Positions 41,750 to 55,053 of a stretch of DNA of 64,000 nt are shown one piece after another. The stretch is from Brienomyrus brachyistius. Lineage: Eukaryota; Chordata; Actinopteri; Osteoglossiformes; Mormyridae. The position numbers and the translations under genes are program-made. The stretch is taken from assembly GCF_023856365.1 (NCBI RefSeq), contig NW_026042457.1:186001-250000 (forward strand), in the 5' to 3' direction. Below the pieces are notes generated by a model that was not told where the DNA came from, did no database searches, and saw only the letters and a list, made by a program, of their open reading frames with translations. The first letter of the stretch is position 1. The number at the start of each line of letters is the position of its first letter.

Positions 41750-41959
41750 CATATATATAGTTTTTTTATTAGCAATAGAAAAGAAAAATAACGCAGTTCT
41801 CCGTAAAGGAGGGATGGTGGATGGAATATATATATATATATATACATTTATATAAAATAATTGTCACACAACCTGGGTGACATGCCTTGCCTGCTCACCC
41901 AGTTTTAGTGCACCTTAGTTATCCATAATGACCATCTAGTCTCGATACACCCATAAATA

Positions 41960-41991
<32 letters not shown>

Positions 41992-42202
41992 GTTTTTTTA
42001 TTTTTTTCGTAATGGACAATAAAAATAACGCAGTTCTCTGTAAAGGAGGGATGGTGGATGGAATATATATATACATATATACATTTATATAAAATAATTG
42101 TCACACAACCTGGGTGACATGCCTTGCCTGCTCACCCAGTTTTAGTGCACCTTAGTTATCCATACTGACCATCTAGTCTCGATACACCCATAAATATATA
42201 TA
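39278..42202 (+). repeat. Minisatellite array downstream of the ERV (copy B), about 12 units
   Basis: All units forward, with cores near 39355, 39665, 39865, 40140, 40388, 40605, 40815, 41028, 41250, 41540, 41800 and 42040. The first nine correspond in order and subtype to units 1-9 of copy A. The last three correspond to 5815, 6065 and 6302. The two units and inverted Tc1 segment between them in A are missing here. Confidence 0.92.
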
Positions 42203-43369
42203 CTGAACAAAAATATAAACGCAACACTCTTGTTTCTGCTCCCATTTTTCATGAGATGGACTTAAAGACCTACAATTCATTCCAGATACACAATATTACC
42301 ATTTCTCTCAAACATTTCTCACAAATCAGTCTAAATGTGTGATAGTGAGCACTTCTGCTTTGCTGAGATAATCCATCCCACCTCACAGGTGTGCCACATC
42401 AAGATGCTGATCTGACATCATGGGTAGTGCACAGGTGTACCTTATACTGCCCACAATAAATGGCCACCCTGGAATGTGCAGTTTTTTGCTTTATTGGGGG
42501 TCTGGGGACTCAGAACCGGTCAGTATCTGGTGTGACCACCATTTGCCTCATACAATGCAACACATCTTCTTCGCATAGAGTTTATCAGATTGTCAATTGT
42601 GGCCTGTGGAATGTTGGTCCACTCCTCTTCAATGGCTGTGCGAAGTTGTTGGATATTAGTGGGAACTGGTACACGCTGTCGTATACGCCGGTCAAGCACA
42701 TCCCAAACATGCTCAACGGGTGACATGTCCGGTGAGTATGCTGGCCATGCAAGAACTGGGACATTTTCAGCTTCCAAGAACTGTGTACAGATCCTTGCAA
42801 CATGGGGCCGTGCATCATCTGTCTGAGTGGCTGGTCTCAGACGATCTTGGAGGTGAACCTGCTGGATGTGGAGGTCCTGGGCTGGTGTGCTTACACGTGG
42901 TCTGCGGTTGTGAGGCCGGTTGGATGTACTGCCATATTCTCTGAAACGCCTTTGGAGACGGCTTATGGTTGAGAAATGAACATTCAATGCACGAGCAACA
43001 GATCTGGTTGACATTCCTGCTGTCAGCATGCCAATTGCACGCTCCCTCAATGCTTGTGGCATCTGTGGCATTTTGCTGTGAGACAAAACTGCACATTCCA
43101 GGGTGGCCTTTTATTGTGGGCAGTATAAGGTACACCTGTGCACTACCCATGATGTCAGATCAGCATCTTGATGTGGCACACCTGTGAGGTGGGATGGATT
43201 ATCTCAGCAAAGCAGAAGTGCTCACTATCACACATTTAGACTGATTTGTGAGAAATGTTTGAGAGAAATGGTAATATTGTGTATCTGGAATGAATTGTAG
43301 ATCTTTAAGTCCATCTCATGAAAAATGGGAGCAAAAACAAAAGTGTTGCGTTTATATTTTTGTTCAGTG
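42203..43369 (-). mobile_element. Tc1/mariner element, internally deleted (copy B)
   Basis: Counterpart of 6469-7635: same 1167 bp, same TA flanks and same unequal ends. Differences noticed: one base in the left terminal repeat (AAATGGCC for AAAAGGCC) and one in the transposase frame. Confidence 0.93.
42520..43071 (-). CDS. Tc1-type transposase, internally deleted (copy B)
   Basis: 183 aa, identical in design to the frame at 6786-7337: helix-turn-helix N-terminus fused to the final catalytic segment with the first catalytic Asp block missing. One substitution (Ala in FLEAENVPV). The reading frame is intact in all three complete copies in the window, but they are too recently duplicated for that to show selection. 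Confidence 0.85.
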   Translation of the reverse strand: MPQMPQALRERAIGMLTAGMSTRSVARALNVHFSTISRLQRRFREYGSTSNRPHNRRPRVSTPAQDLHIQQVHLQDRLRPATQTDDARPHVARICTQFLEAENVPVLAWPAYSPDMSPVEHVWDVLDRRIRQRVPVPTNIQQLRTAIEEEWTNIPQATIDNLINSMRRRCVALYEANGGHTRY

Positions 43370-43371
43370 TA

Positions 43372-44639
43372 TGTATATGTATACATATAGTTTTTTTTGT
43401 GTTTGTGAAAACGGGTCTTTAATCGGGGAAACGGAGCGGGTAGAGCAGGACGGAACGCAGGCATTGACAAACTACAATGACGGACAGGGCAAACAGGTAA
43501 GACCAGGACTTAAAATAGGTCATGACTAATCAAAGTAATCGGGCAAAGCAGGAGACGATCAGGGAAGCACACGTGGGTAATCAGGGGGCGTGGCACACAC
43601 GAGGAGCGGACAAGCCGGGCATATATGTATATCTATATAAAACCTCATTAATGAGGGACAGGGAACAGAACGGACAGACAGAACTGGCACAGGGGAAGGA
43701 GCCAGGACAAGACTTGACATAAGACAGGAAAGGCAGAGAAACAGATCAGAAAGGGGGACACGGAGGGAACAGGCAGGACAAAAGGACCGGGAGTGAACGA
43801 AGGGAACATCGGGGAAAGAGGAGCAGAAGCCAGAGGGACGAGGGACAAAGAGAGGAGGGACAGAGACAGGAGGAACAAAGCGAGGGGGAGCAGAGGCAGG
43901 AGGGACAAAGACGGGAGGCCAGGGAGAGAAGGAGGGGGAACCAAGAGGAGCCCGAGGGAGACCCAGCGGGCGACGGGAGGCAGCCGGAAGGGCTGCAGGC
44001 GGCCGGGAGGCCGGAGCCGGAGGGGCCGAGGAGACGGGGTGAGGGACAGACGCAGGGACGAAGGAGGGAGTCGGAGGGGAGACCAGGGAAGGGGACGAAG
44101 GAGCTGGAAGGGACCCTGGCGAGGGCAAGGAGAGAGGGGGAGCCGCAGCAGACGGCGACGTCCTCCGACACGCCAGAGCGGGAGGACCAGCAGGCGAATG
44201 AGGAGCCGCCGTCGGGGGGCCCGCAGGCAACCGATAAGACGCCGGAGGAGGGACCGAGGCAGGGCGACGAGGCCGCGGAGGGGGACCCGCAGACGACAGC
44301 CGACCCGGAGGGCCAGGACCCGCAGGTGCCGACCAAGCCCTAGCGCCGGCGAGGGAGGGCGAGCCAGGGGGCTGGGCGGGTGGGACCCCAGCCGTGCGTC
44401 TGTGTCCTCTCCCCTTATGGGACACAGACATAAGGACCTGCGGCCGGGGTCGGGCTCGTCGGGGTGAGGGTACCAGAGTCACAGGGGGAGAAGGGACTGG
44501 AGTGGGGCCAGGGACTGGAGCTGCAGGCTGCAGAGGGGGCGCCTGCCCGGGAGCTGCAGGCAGGGAAAGCGCCTCGGACGTGGGCGCGGTAGCTGCAGGC
44601 AGCGGAGACGGCTGCTCGGGCTCTGGGGCCGCAGGGGGC
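43372..44639 (-). other. GC-rich purine-biased block (copy B)
   Basis: Same as 7638-8905, including the 360-codon proline-rich minus-strand frame (44641 to 43559) with no amino-acid change seen. No domain recognised. Confidence 0.35.
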
Positions 44640-45139
44640 ACTTATTTTATTATATAAAATAAGTGTCACACAACCGGGGTGACATGCCTTGCCTGCTTGT
44701 GGGATGAGGAAGACTCAGGGACTGGAAATGGGATTAAAACTGAAGATGTGCTCATTCCTTTGTGTATTTACAAATTTTCCTTCCGTCAGACATGAGGAGT
44801 TTGCTGCTATATTTGGCACTAATAGAGATTCTGATGCTGCTATTTTTATTGTCTATTAGTTTGTTATTATTTACAAGTTCTGTTGTGTTTTTGCATTTTT
44901 CTCTTCTGGTTAATTAACTGCTGTCTGTTTGCTGTGAAGTATGAGTGTGGTGAGTAAGACTCAGGGACTGGAAGTGGGATTACAACTAAAGATAACATGC
45001 TTATTCCTTTTTGTATTGTTTACAAATTTCCTTCCGTCAAACATGAGGAGTTTGCTGCTATATTGTGCACTAACAGAGATTCTGATGCTGCTATTTTTAT
45101 TGTTTATAAATGTGTTATTGTTTCCAAGTTGAGTATTCA
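44640..45139 (+). repeat. Stray array fragment and two 235-bp direct repeats (copy B)
   Basis: Counterpart of 8906-9405. The array fragment here reads ACCGGGGTGACATG, where A has ACCAGGGTGACATG. Confidence 0.75.
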
Positions 45140-45343
45140 ATAAATGCTAAATTGAGAAATTTTGTGTATCGTTTGTTATTATTAGTGTGATATTTTACCA
45201 TGCAAATAGAGGGGAAAACGTCCAATTATCGGCCAAAAAAAATCAGCAGCATATATCGGCCATCGCCTGACCCTTGACTTGAAAAACCCATATCGGTCGA
45301 CCTCTAGTAACAGTACATTCTGTCCAATTCATCCATCGAGTTA

Positions 45344-45659
45344 AGTCACACACCCACTTGAGGGGGCACTCCGGCAGACGTGAGGATGGGGATGTTCTTT
45401 CCGCTATAACATCCACTGCAGAAGTACATCTCGCTCCTGTTCACAGGGCTTACTTCAATGATGAAGCAGGGCTGGTTGTCTGGACAAGAAGTTGTCCTGC
45501 TGCTGGGTCTCGGTGCCGTTTTTCCACCTAAGCTTGAAGGTGGAAATGTGTTCCAACTTGGTCCCTGGGACTGCAGCATAGCCAAACATCGCGAGCAGCG
45601 TCGGCCACACCCACCACCAGAACCATCACACCGTCCTATACACATAAAGAAGAACTAAA
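45344..45659 (-). other. Exon-like patch, unidentified (copy B)
   Basis: Same as 9610-9925; no difference in the open frames noticed. Confidence 0.3.
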
Positions 45660-46603
45660 ACATAGAGTGTTGTGACAATCTATGCGTTAATGTTTGGCAG
45701 CATAGGTGATTCATTAAAATTATACCGAAGAATGGAAAATGTGATATTTAGAATATTTTTTGCCATTTAGTAGCTAATTTAAGCACTTACCCAATGCCTC
45801 AATTTGTTTTAGGTCAGTAATGTCTGAGCCAAAAGAATGAATGTATGAATTTAATACAATTCACCCACTCCCACCCACACACAAATCTGAAATTCAATTT
45901 AAGACACTTCTTAAACATTAGTGCATTAACAAAAAAGGAAAATCTTAAGAGATTCAGTAGGATTTTCTATGTTAGACTTAAGCTAATAGTTCAATAGTTT
46001 TTACATATTTCAATATACCAATTTGACTTTAATGTTGAAACAGATGCTAAAACATGGAATAATTTCATAACTAGAGAAACATGTTATTCACAAACACTAG
46101 CAAAGGTAGCTTATAGTTAAGCTTACTTAAGTCAGCAAGTCAGGCTACAGTGTGTAAGAATAGTCGTAAACGATAATTTGTCTCAGTCTTACATGACAGA
46201 ATAAGTAAACAGAAAATATAAAATGGCTGAAACAGCGTCATTAACGCCAGCTACAGTAGAGGCGCAGAAAAGGTGTCATGACTGAAGTATTCCCAAACTC
46301 TGGAAGACCGTATGCGAGCCTTTTTTGCCGCGTGTTTCTCCAGAGGCTCCGGAGCTCCGCTGGTTGACACAGCCATGTTGGTTCATGTGCAGGGGGACGA
46401 GCGGCAAATTTCTTTTTTGCAGGGTGGTAGGTGATGTCTCATTAATATTTATTAATTTACTTACAAAATGGTGCGGCACTGCATCCAAGCCTGCGGCACT
46501 CAGAGTCACAAATACAGTGGAAACCATTTGTAGTAATTACGTCTGTCTGGCTGATTTCCAACTAATTGATATTTGTATATTTATTACATGAATATAAGGT
46601 AAT

Positions 46604-47069
46604 ATAAGGTAATAGAAGAGGTATTTAATGGTTTTCCATCTGAGGAATTTGCAAAAAACTGCAGTGCATGATGGGTCGGACCTAAAGGCTGCCTTAACGT
46701 CCTCATCTGTATGACGACATACATCAAGACTAGGAAGGTGCATAATGTTCATGTCTGGTTGCGTTTGTTGGTCCAGAAAGTAATTCAATTTCGCCATGTA
46801 GGTTACGTTCTTAAAAACTGCTTGGATATAGCCCGATTATATGCTGTGGGCCTTTTAATTTCTTTGTTTACCAGGTAGGCTACCTTCTTTAAACTGCGTT
46901 TTGTTAGACTACATATTTAGGGAGGTCTTTATAAATTTATAGTAGTCTTCATAAATATGTACATAGTTTAGCCTAACCCAGCCACTTAAGGGAGAAAGCC
47001 AGCTCAACTAGGTGTCGGTCCCAAGCCCGGATTAATGGGGAGGGTTGGCGTCAAGAAATAAAGAGACTG
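46604..47069 (+). repeat. Dispersed repeat (copy B)
   Basis: Counterpart of 10870-11335. Its inverted partner is at 57752-58437. Confidence 0.75.
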
Positions 47070-47308
47070 TATCTTCACTGCATGACTGATGTCAAAATGT
47101 GTGAAATATGTGGTTGTATTAATAAATGCATTAAAGTAGGTTAATGATTCTGTGCTGTCTAAATTGTATAGAAAATTTCTACGTATAGCCAAACAAATCT
47201 CCTCCTGTTTGAAAAGGCATAGAAAAAGCAATTTAGCCACTAAAACTTTACAGTTTTTGTGAGGGACAGTCGAATTCTCTCGTTTCTCTCGTCAAGTTTT
47301 TTTGTGAT

Positions 47309-47449
47309 CCTGCACCTACACTTTGCCGGCCCCAGGAGGATGGGCTCCCCCTTTGAGTTTGGTCCCTCCCAAGGTTTCTTCCTTCTTGGGAGTTTTTCCA
47401 TGCTATCGGCGCCTATGGCTTACTCACTGGGGGCTTTGGGTGGGCATGA
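47309..47449 (+). mobile_element. CR1/L2-type LINE tail fragment (copy B)
   Basis: Counterpart of 11575-11715, with the same blocks GAGGATGGGCTCCCCCTTTG and CTATGGCTTACTCACTGGGG. Confidence 0.65.
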
Positions 47450-49694
47450 TATAAAGCAAAGCATTTTCCCTCCCAGTTTCCTCCTCTGGTCCACATTGCA
47501 GGACCATCAGCCATCAGAAACAGCCAGACGGTCTCCTTCAGCTTCTTTAGTGTCCTTGGAAGCCAAGGCAGTTTTAGGTCTGAGAAGAGGTTTATCAGAA
47601 GGACACATATTACGTCGTTTGTCCTGAAATGTAACATGGGGAGGAAAAGTTAAGCGGTTTAGTCAGATTGGAGTCGTTTATTCAGCAGTGGCAGCGCCAG
47701 TGACTTAATGCTACAGGTGCTATAGGGGAGTGAGATTATTTAGACCGGGTGCTTTAGCTTTTCAGCTTATGTAGATGGTGTATAGAAGCACACAGCACGA
47801 TAAGCTACAGCATGGATAAAATAGGATAAAATATGAAATTCTAACGTCTAGCTCACAGAGCCTCTATGTGTACTTTGAAGAAAAAATACACTACAAGTAT
47901 GCTGTAAAAACCGCAAAAATGTCTTACACAATATACAGATTTTACAGATAGTTAAAGAAAAAATGAAACCAATATTTTGGGGGTGCTGTGGGGGTACTAT
48001 GGTCATTGGAGGAGGAGCTAGAGCCCCCCCCCCCAAGTTTTTCCTTGGTGCTGCCACTGTTGTTCAGATTAAAAGTAACATTGTCATTAATAAACAGTAC
48101 TCTGATCAAATTTTTGCATGTACAAACACAATCAAAGTTTAACCACATGTTTAGACACAATTCACACACCTGTTACATTTCCATAATGCTAAGACTCTCT
48201 ACACTTACTTCATCCACTTTCTTGTTTGGTACACAGTCATTTGATGGATGTGTAAGATCATTACCAGACCGTCTGCTGCAAACTCTACAGTTAATGAATG
48301 GCTGCAAAAACACACAGACACACAAAAACAGTATTTAAAGAGTGGTGGGCAATAAATACAGTGAGAGAAGGTGTAGTAAAGATATATCTAATGATTTAAG
48401 GCAGAGCTGCTGGAGTGCAGGGTTTAATGACACAGAACAATTTTAGAGGAAAGAGCTTCCAAAGCAGGGTCACCATAAGGCTATATTATACAAAGCAAGT
48501 TCATCTAAAAGTATGAACAACAAATCCCGTTTAACTGAACACTGCTCTGTATTAAAATACTGTCCTCCGATCAAGCTAAGTGGTCCTGTAGTTCACTATT
48601 TAAAGAGGTAAATTTAAAGGGTAATTCACACTGCACATCTACCCTGCTCTGACCAGGTTTAATTACTGGCTTTCTAATTAAAACAAGAGTTAAGTCCTGC
48701 CCTTTCACCACAAAACACCACACTGCCATTTAAGGCTGATTTCAACAATGAGTTTTAGTTAACCTGGCTCGATTGAGTTAACTCTGGGTATGTAAAACCC
48801 GCTTTGTAGTACAGCCCACAGGTCTTTAAATAAGGCCAGCTAGGGTTCATAGCTCGAAGCATAATCTACAGGTCACCCCTCAGATGATTAGCATTTGCTT
48901 CTGCCTGGTAATCCAGCCTTTAAGCCTGTAAACCTACTAAAATTTGAGAATAAGGTGAAGGAACTGGCTCTTTGAGGCCACCTATGTATTTGTTACTTTA
49001 TTGTTGGCTAACTTTCCCCCGCAGGGCATCAAAAAAGTTAACATGAACCTAAATTAATTTGCTAACTGATATGTCCAATGCTCACAGTCACAGTGACTCT
49101 TTACTTACCCTCTTGTCCATGAAAATACAGTCAGCCCGATGGTCTGTTGCAGTTGACTTTGGACATTTTGTTGCTCTCAAGAGAATCTCAATGTCAATGT
49201 ATTCACTGCTGATCTAAATCACATAAACACGTTATATACAAAATTGCCTACAACTGTTTTAAAGGCAATATAACAAACAATAATCACCCAAAAAATGGCA
49301 AACTGTCACAGACTTGACTGCAGCAGATTCAGAGAGAAACTGTGAGAAGGTAAAATTGACCAGGGCTGAGATATACAACCATCACTTTCATTGTGAAGAG
49401 ACATTAAGCATCATATGCATTGAAATTAAAACATCAAAATCAATGTGATACTCATTAGTTCAGCTTGCAGATGATGAAAGTTTCACACTTTTGTAAACAC
49501 TTTCTCAGCAGTTACCTTCGGACGGCCCTGGATGTTATAGAAATTCATGTGCTGACGGGTTCCTTGATGAGCATTTTCGACTGCGAGTTTAATGGCCGTC
49601 TTGTGAGTGCAGGGAGACTGTGGTAATCTTGCTGGGCCTCTGTGGAGATAAGCAGAGCTCCATAAGCCAAAACCAGAAGCAGCAGGCGGGTCAT
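47414..49694 (-). pseudogene. Chemerin (RARRES2)-like gene, frameshifted (copy B)
   Basis: Exons at 49694-49516, 49213-49109 and 48301-48209, matching the A copy exon for exon, splice sites included. The same exon-1 frameshift is present, so it predates the duplication or is shared by both haplotypes. The base that differs between copies near 12304/48038 lies in an intron. Confidence 0.55.
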
Positions 49695-49833
49695 CTTCCT
49701 CTCAGCTTTGAAGGGAGAAGCAGGACTGAGGACACTGATCTGTGGTCCCCTTATCCAGCACGTCCAGGGGCGTGTCCTTCACTCGAAACAAACAGACCTT
49801 TGAACAACATTGGAAAACTCTTCAGGATGAATT

Positions 49834-50426
49834 GAGGCAGGTGGTCAAGTGGGTTTATTGTTATTTCAGCAATATACACAGTACACAGTGAAAGGAAACA
49901 TTGTTCCTCCTGGACCACGGTGCAACACAAAGAAGAAAAACAGAAACAACACAAGATGACACAAGTGCGGGCAAGATAGAACTATACAGAGTGAAAGGAG
50001 CACAAACAGAGGGAGAAAGTGCAAGATAAACACAAGAGCAACAATACAATACTACAGGACAAGACAGCGCAGTCAAGAACACAGAGTGCAGCCAGAGCTA
50101 ACCTGAATAGGGGCATCAAGGTTGCCAGGCAGGCAGAGAAACAGAAAATAGAGGTCTACTTCACATACAACAACCCACAGTGGGTGTGGCAGGGAATACA
50201 ACACATTACAAACTTCAAAGGCAACAACACCGTCACTGTTAACAGCAACGCCCTTTTAGCAAAGGAGCTAAACAGCTTCTTTGCTCGTCTGGAGGAACAC
50301 AGAGCAGACATAGCCACACTGCCCCCTCCCCCAATCTCCAGCACTCACAGACTCCCTCTGCAGGAACACCACGCGAGAAGGCACATTGCATCTCTAGGTG
50401 TGTGGAGTTTAAGACAAGGCAAGTGA
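49834..50426 (+). mobile_element. Rex1/L2-type LINE fragment (copy B)
   Basis: Counterpart of 14100-14692 with the same frame (50019-50426), cut by the CR1 piece. Confidence 0.75.
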
Positions 50427-50959
50427 TGCTACGATAATATAATTCCTTGGTAAGACCCCACCTAGAATATTGTGTGCGGGTTTGGTTACCATACCTTAAG
50501 AAGGACATTGCTGCCTTGGAAAAGGTGCAACGTAGGGCAACGAGAATGATTCCTGGTCTTAGAGGAATGTCTAATGAGGAGAGGTTAGCTGAGCTGAATC
50601 TGTTTAGCCTCGAGCAAAGGAGACTAAGGGGGGACATAATCCAGGTGTTTAAGATTCTAACAGGTCTGGATGCTGTTCAGCCAAATGGCTATTTCAATGT
50701 TAGTTTAAATACCAGAACTCGTGGCCATAAGTGGAAATTAGCTGGAGAACATTTTAAAACGAATTTGATGAAGCATTTCTGTACACAGCGTGTAGTTAGA
50801 GTATGGAATAGTCTTCCTGTTATTGTAACACAAGCTAAAACCCTGGGTTCTTTTAAATCAGAGCTAGATAAGATTTTTGAGCTATTAGCTAAGTTCTCCT
50901 CAAAGGAGCTTGATGGGCCGAATGGCCTCCTCTCATTTGTAAATCTCTTTGGTTCTTAT
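50427..50959 (+). mobile_element. CR1-type LINE, RT C-terminal end (copy B)
   Basis: Counterpart of 14693-15225, open from 50447 with no amino-acid change seen. Confidence 0.8.
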
Positions 50960-51134
50960 GAGTCAGCTTACAGAGATGAGGTCCAGAAACTGATAGGTTG
51001 GAGTTCAGCAAACAATTTGGCACTAAACAGCACAAAGACAAAGGAATCACTGACTTCAGGAAGGATGGAGGCGACACTGGCCTGCCTAGATGGATGGATG
51101 GATGTTTTTATTGACATTGTAAGTACAATGAGAT
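50960..51134 (+). mobile_element. Rex1/L2-type LINE continuation (copy B)
   Basis: Counterpart of 15226-15400. Confidence 0.6.
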
Positions 51135-51213
51135 TTAGTTTGGAACGCGCCAGCAGCTACACAGTATATTTACAATTATATAGATTGTGAGGCATAAAAT
51201 AAGGTGTGAGTAA

Positions 51214-52269
51214 TATAACATAACGACATAATATAAGTAATCATTAATTAATCATTACAGATGGTATGAGGTGTGAACCGCTAGGCTGCTATGGCATGTT
51301 TGGTATCAAACCGATGGAAAATCACTCCAGTTTCCAAATCTGGTCAGTGGTTACCACGAAAGTGAATATATCAAAAGTTACACCAGCCTAACGAAAATCA
51401 TCAATACAAGGGAAATCACTCTGGTCATAAATCTCAAAAGGACTGATACAGACCCCCTTCCGAAAGCCCGCCAAATGGATGGTCAGCCATTGGTCCAGGA
51501 GTCGAATTCCTGGTCACTCCTATTCACGAACTTTACACTATAAAACCTGGCACCTCAGAACAAAGCCAGGAGAGGAGAAACAGAAGGGAGGAGAAAACAA
51601 AAGACCATCAGCACGAAGAGAGGCAGAGAACATCAGCCCAAGAGAAGAGAAGCCCACAAGAAGCCCTCCTGAAGCCTATCAGTGAAGACCCAGCTGGACA
51701 GAGAACTGCAACCAAGCCCAAGCTTCACCAGGAGAGGGAATCAGAGGGGCTCCACTCCAACAACCGCTGCAAACACCGCGCCTCCCTGAGTGCCATCACC
51801 CATCAGCTCATCAGCCTCCGCAACCAACTGCCAAGACCCCCCCCCCCCCCACTCTGCAACCAAGTAAACAAACTTCCTTTCATTTATAACAACCTAAACT
51901 CCTATTCACCTGCTATATTACTTTAGGACAGTATTTCCACAAATTGCTTGCTTTGCAGAACAGTATTTTCCCTTTTAAGGTTACTCATTTTAAATCTGGT
52001 CATTGCATTTTCATGATTACATTGTTTGTGTCCACTCCGTTATTTCGTGTTTATTGTTTGTTAGGTGTAATGTCTGTCTTATGTTAGTTATAGGAATAAA
52101 TGCATGTCTTTTACACAACTTCAGCCTCCGTTCATTGAGTGCTCACAAGAATCCCTGCCTGTGCGATCTACGCTCTGAAACCTCAAATTCGCCTGAAATA
52201 TCGCGAGACTCTCTCTCATTGGCCGTGAGGGGAGCTTCGCTACCGATCGTTTACATTACCTGGTGACGC
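51214..52269 (+). mobile_element. Possible LTR-like segment (copy B)
   Basis: Counterpart of 15480-16535, with TATAAAACC, a poly-C run, AATAAA and TGGTGACGCAGC in the same places. Tentative. Sequence 52270-53234 holds nothing recognised. Confidence 0.25.
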
Positions 52270-53614
52270 AGCTCGTTGGACAAGCCTTCTATTCTAACCC
52301 AGGTTATTACGTGATACTGGTTATTAATGAGTTCCATTTAAGTCACACATTAACAGACTCACGGTGTTTCGCAATTGAGTTTGAGCCGACCATTCAGCAT
52401 AAAAATTGGTTAATAATCACAAGGCACAAGGTTTAAACTTATTCTGAGCACACAATTTAAACTTTTTATGACCGAACGTGCAGTGAAGAAGCGCTACTGT
52501 CAACTGGTTGCAAAAGTCGCACTCATGGCAATCTGAAGGCATTTAAGCGGGATCATATGGGCTTATTATAGTTATTTTTATTTCTATTATTAGTAGTTAT
52601 ATTATTTTGTTTTATTTTCGGTGATTTCATTGTAGTTCTTTCGTATTAAACTGCAGTAAACTTTAACCCTATGTCTGACGAGATTCTCAGATGTAGCGCT
52701 TTGTTTCCAGGTTCAATTCGGACGAGTGTCTCCGTTTCTATATATCCTGGGAGAGATCTCTCTATTAGCGAACGGGAATACTTGTTATGAGGTTCTAACC
52801 TAAATTATGTTGCGCTTGGACATAAGACCGATAGCTTAGTTACCTATCAGGATCATACTCGTATGTGTGTGCCTGCTTTAGACAAAGCAAGTTTAACACA
52901 ACTTTGCGCTGTGAGCCAAGTGTGTGTCATTTAGAAATTGGGAGTCTCCTGTGCTTGAGACCCGCCGTGGTTAAGCACCATTTGCGACGAGATATAGTGC
53001 ACTCACAATTTAAATCTGTCGCCGTAACGCGTGCGCCGTCTCGCTTCAGTAATTGTTTTAAGGGGTGATGACGAAGATGACGAATTTACTTTCCTGAAGA
53101 GGAGCAGGATGGGTCACGCGTTCTGTAAGATTTGTCTCCCACGGGGAAGGAACGATGTCAGTCGGCATGAAAAATCCAAGTCATTAGTGAATGACAGAGC
53201 CGCATGAGTGAACATGAAAAATTAATAGAAAATAAATGACAAATGGTTATTTTATATTTTATATATTTTATATATTTATATTTATATTATATTTTATATA
53301 ATTTATATTATTTTATATTTCCTGTCTTAAAATGTAAGGGATACACATGGTCATTTCCGTTGTTTCCTGTTTCCTGCGAGAGTGATACTGACTGCTAGCG
53401 CGCGAACTTTGAAACCATAGATATCACCTAAATAATAATTCGAGTTAAGTCATTGGGAAAAAGCTTCGCAAGATTAATAATCCTCCAAAATAAATAAATA
53501 AAATTTCCCAGACCCCGACGGATTAATCACCTACGCAAGTACCGACCCACGATCTTCGTTCAATTAAGAAGGTGCTTCCAGCCTTACAGCCTCAGTTTAC
53601 GTAAGTACAACGCC

Positions 53615-54292
53615 ATGTCTACTGTTCCGTGTTCTGAGTGTAATATGTTTAGCTATTCTTCTCCAGTCATTAGCGGTATTTATACATGTGAGAAGTGTCA
53701 GTTAGTCGCTAGACTGACGGAGAAGATTGTAGTGTTAGAGGGACGTATCCGGACGTTACATAACATTCAGGAGAATGAGAGTTTTATTGACTCAGTATTA
53801 GCGGCTCCGGATATGTCCGCGATAGCCAGTAAGTCTCCCCCTGCTCCGGCAGCAGAGCCTTCGCAGCAAGGCGAGTGGGTGACGACCCGGCGGCATAGTC
53901 GCAAATCCAAACCAAACTTACACCGGCACCATTCGCCTATCCGCGTTTCCAACAGGTTCTCCCCACTCAGTGAAACTCCCACTGAGACGCCTGTTGAAAG
54001 TGCTCTAATAATTGGTGATTCTATTCTAAGAAACGTGAGAGTAGCGACTCCAGCGACCATTGTAAATTGTCTCCCGGGTGCCAGAGCGACCGACATCTCG
54101 GCAAATTTAAAAGTGCTGGCTAAAAGTAAACGTAAATACTCTCAGATAGTTATCCACGTCGGCACTAATGATGTCCGATTGAGGCAATCGGAGATCACAA
54201 AGGCAAATTTTAAAGAGGTGTGCAACATTGCGAAGAAGATGTGTGTGTCAGTAACGTGCTCTGTCCAGACTAAAAACTCAAGTCCAGACTAA
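53615..54292 (+). CDS. CR1-type LINE ORF1, truncated (copy B)
   Basis: 225-aa frame identical in translation to 17881-18558: CX2C finger pair, Ser/Pro/Arg-rich middle, and SGNH-esterase blocks GDSILRNV and VGTNDV, ending before the catalytic Asp/His block. ORF2 is missing. Not a host gene. Confidence 0.8.
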   Translation: MSTVPCSECNMFSYSSPVISGIYTCEKCQLVARLTEKIVVLEGRIRTLHNIQENESFIDSVLAAPDMSAIASKSPPAPAAEPSQQGEWVTTRRHSRKSKPNLHRHHSPIRVSNRFSPLSETPTETPVESALIIGDSILRNVRVATPATIVNCLPGARATDISANLKVLAKSKRKYSQIVIHVGTNDVRLRQSEITKANFKEVCNIAKKMCVSVTCSVQTKNSSPD

Positions 54293-55046
54293 AAACACAC
54301 CTGTTTAGTTTAGCGTATAGGGACACTAGTTCTAGCCCTAGCTAACTCTTCACTCCCAGGCAGACCTGTAGTGTGAGGTGTAGAGCTGGGTGGGGATCGG
54401 TGCCATTGGCTTTGGATGAACTGGATTGTCAGTGCTGTCACTCTAGCTTTGCAATCTCTTGTGGAACTGGAGTGCTGACATTTCAGGGACTCCCCATGCC
54501 GGCATTCCCACTTGCCTCTCCCTCCTACTGATGCTGCCATAGCCATATCTGCCGGAGCTTGCAGATTGCACTTCATATTGTACTCACCTAGCTTTTAGCA
54601 CTGCCAATAGCCTCCTCTACTATGCCTAATTGTACATTTTATTTCCCCTACTCCTCCTGGGGGTGATGCCTGGAGACCTCAATCTATCAAGATATCCAGC
54701 ACACCCGACCACCACCAGTGACGTCCCTGCATCCAGCTCGCCGTTCTGATCTTCCATGTATGACCCGCTGCCTTACCTCTGGTTGCCTGGCAATTGGAAG
54801 AAGACTCGGCTTCGGCATTGGCTTATCTTCCTTGCTCTCCTCTCTCTATTTGACTATCCCTGCCGGCCCCTGGAGGATGGGCTTCCCCTTTGAGTCTGGT
54901 CCCTCTCAAGGTTTCTTCCTTCTAGGGAGTTTTTCCTTGCCACTGTCGCCTATGGCTTACTCACTGGGGGCTTTGGGTGAGGATACTGTAAAGCGCTTTG
55001 AGACAATGTAATGTTGTGATAATGCGCTATATAAAAATAAATTTGT
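54293..55046 (+). mobile_element. LINE 3' region and tail (copy B)
   Basis: Counterpart of 18559-19312, ending GCGCTATATAAAAATAAATT. Confidence 0.7.
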
Positions 55047-55053
55047 TTGTTTG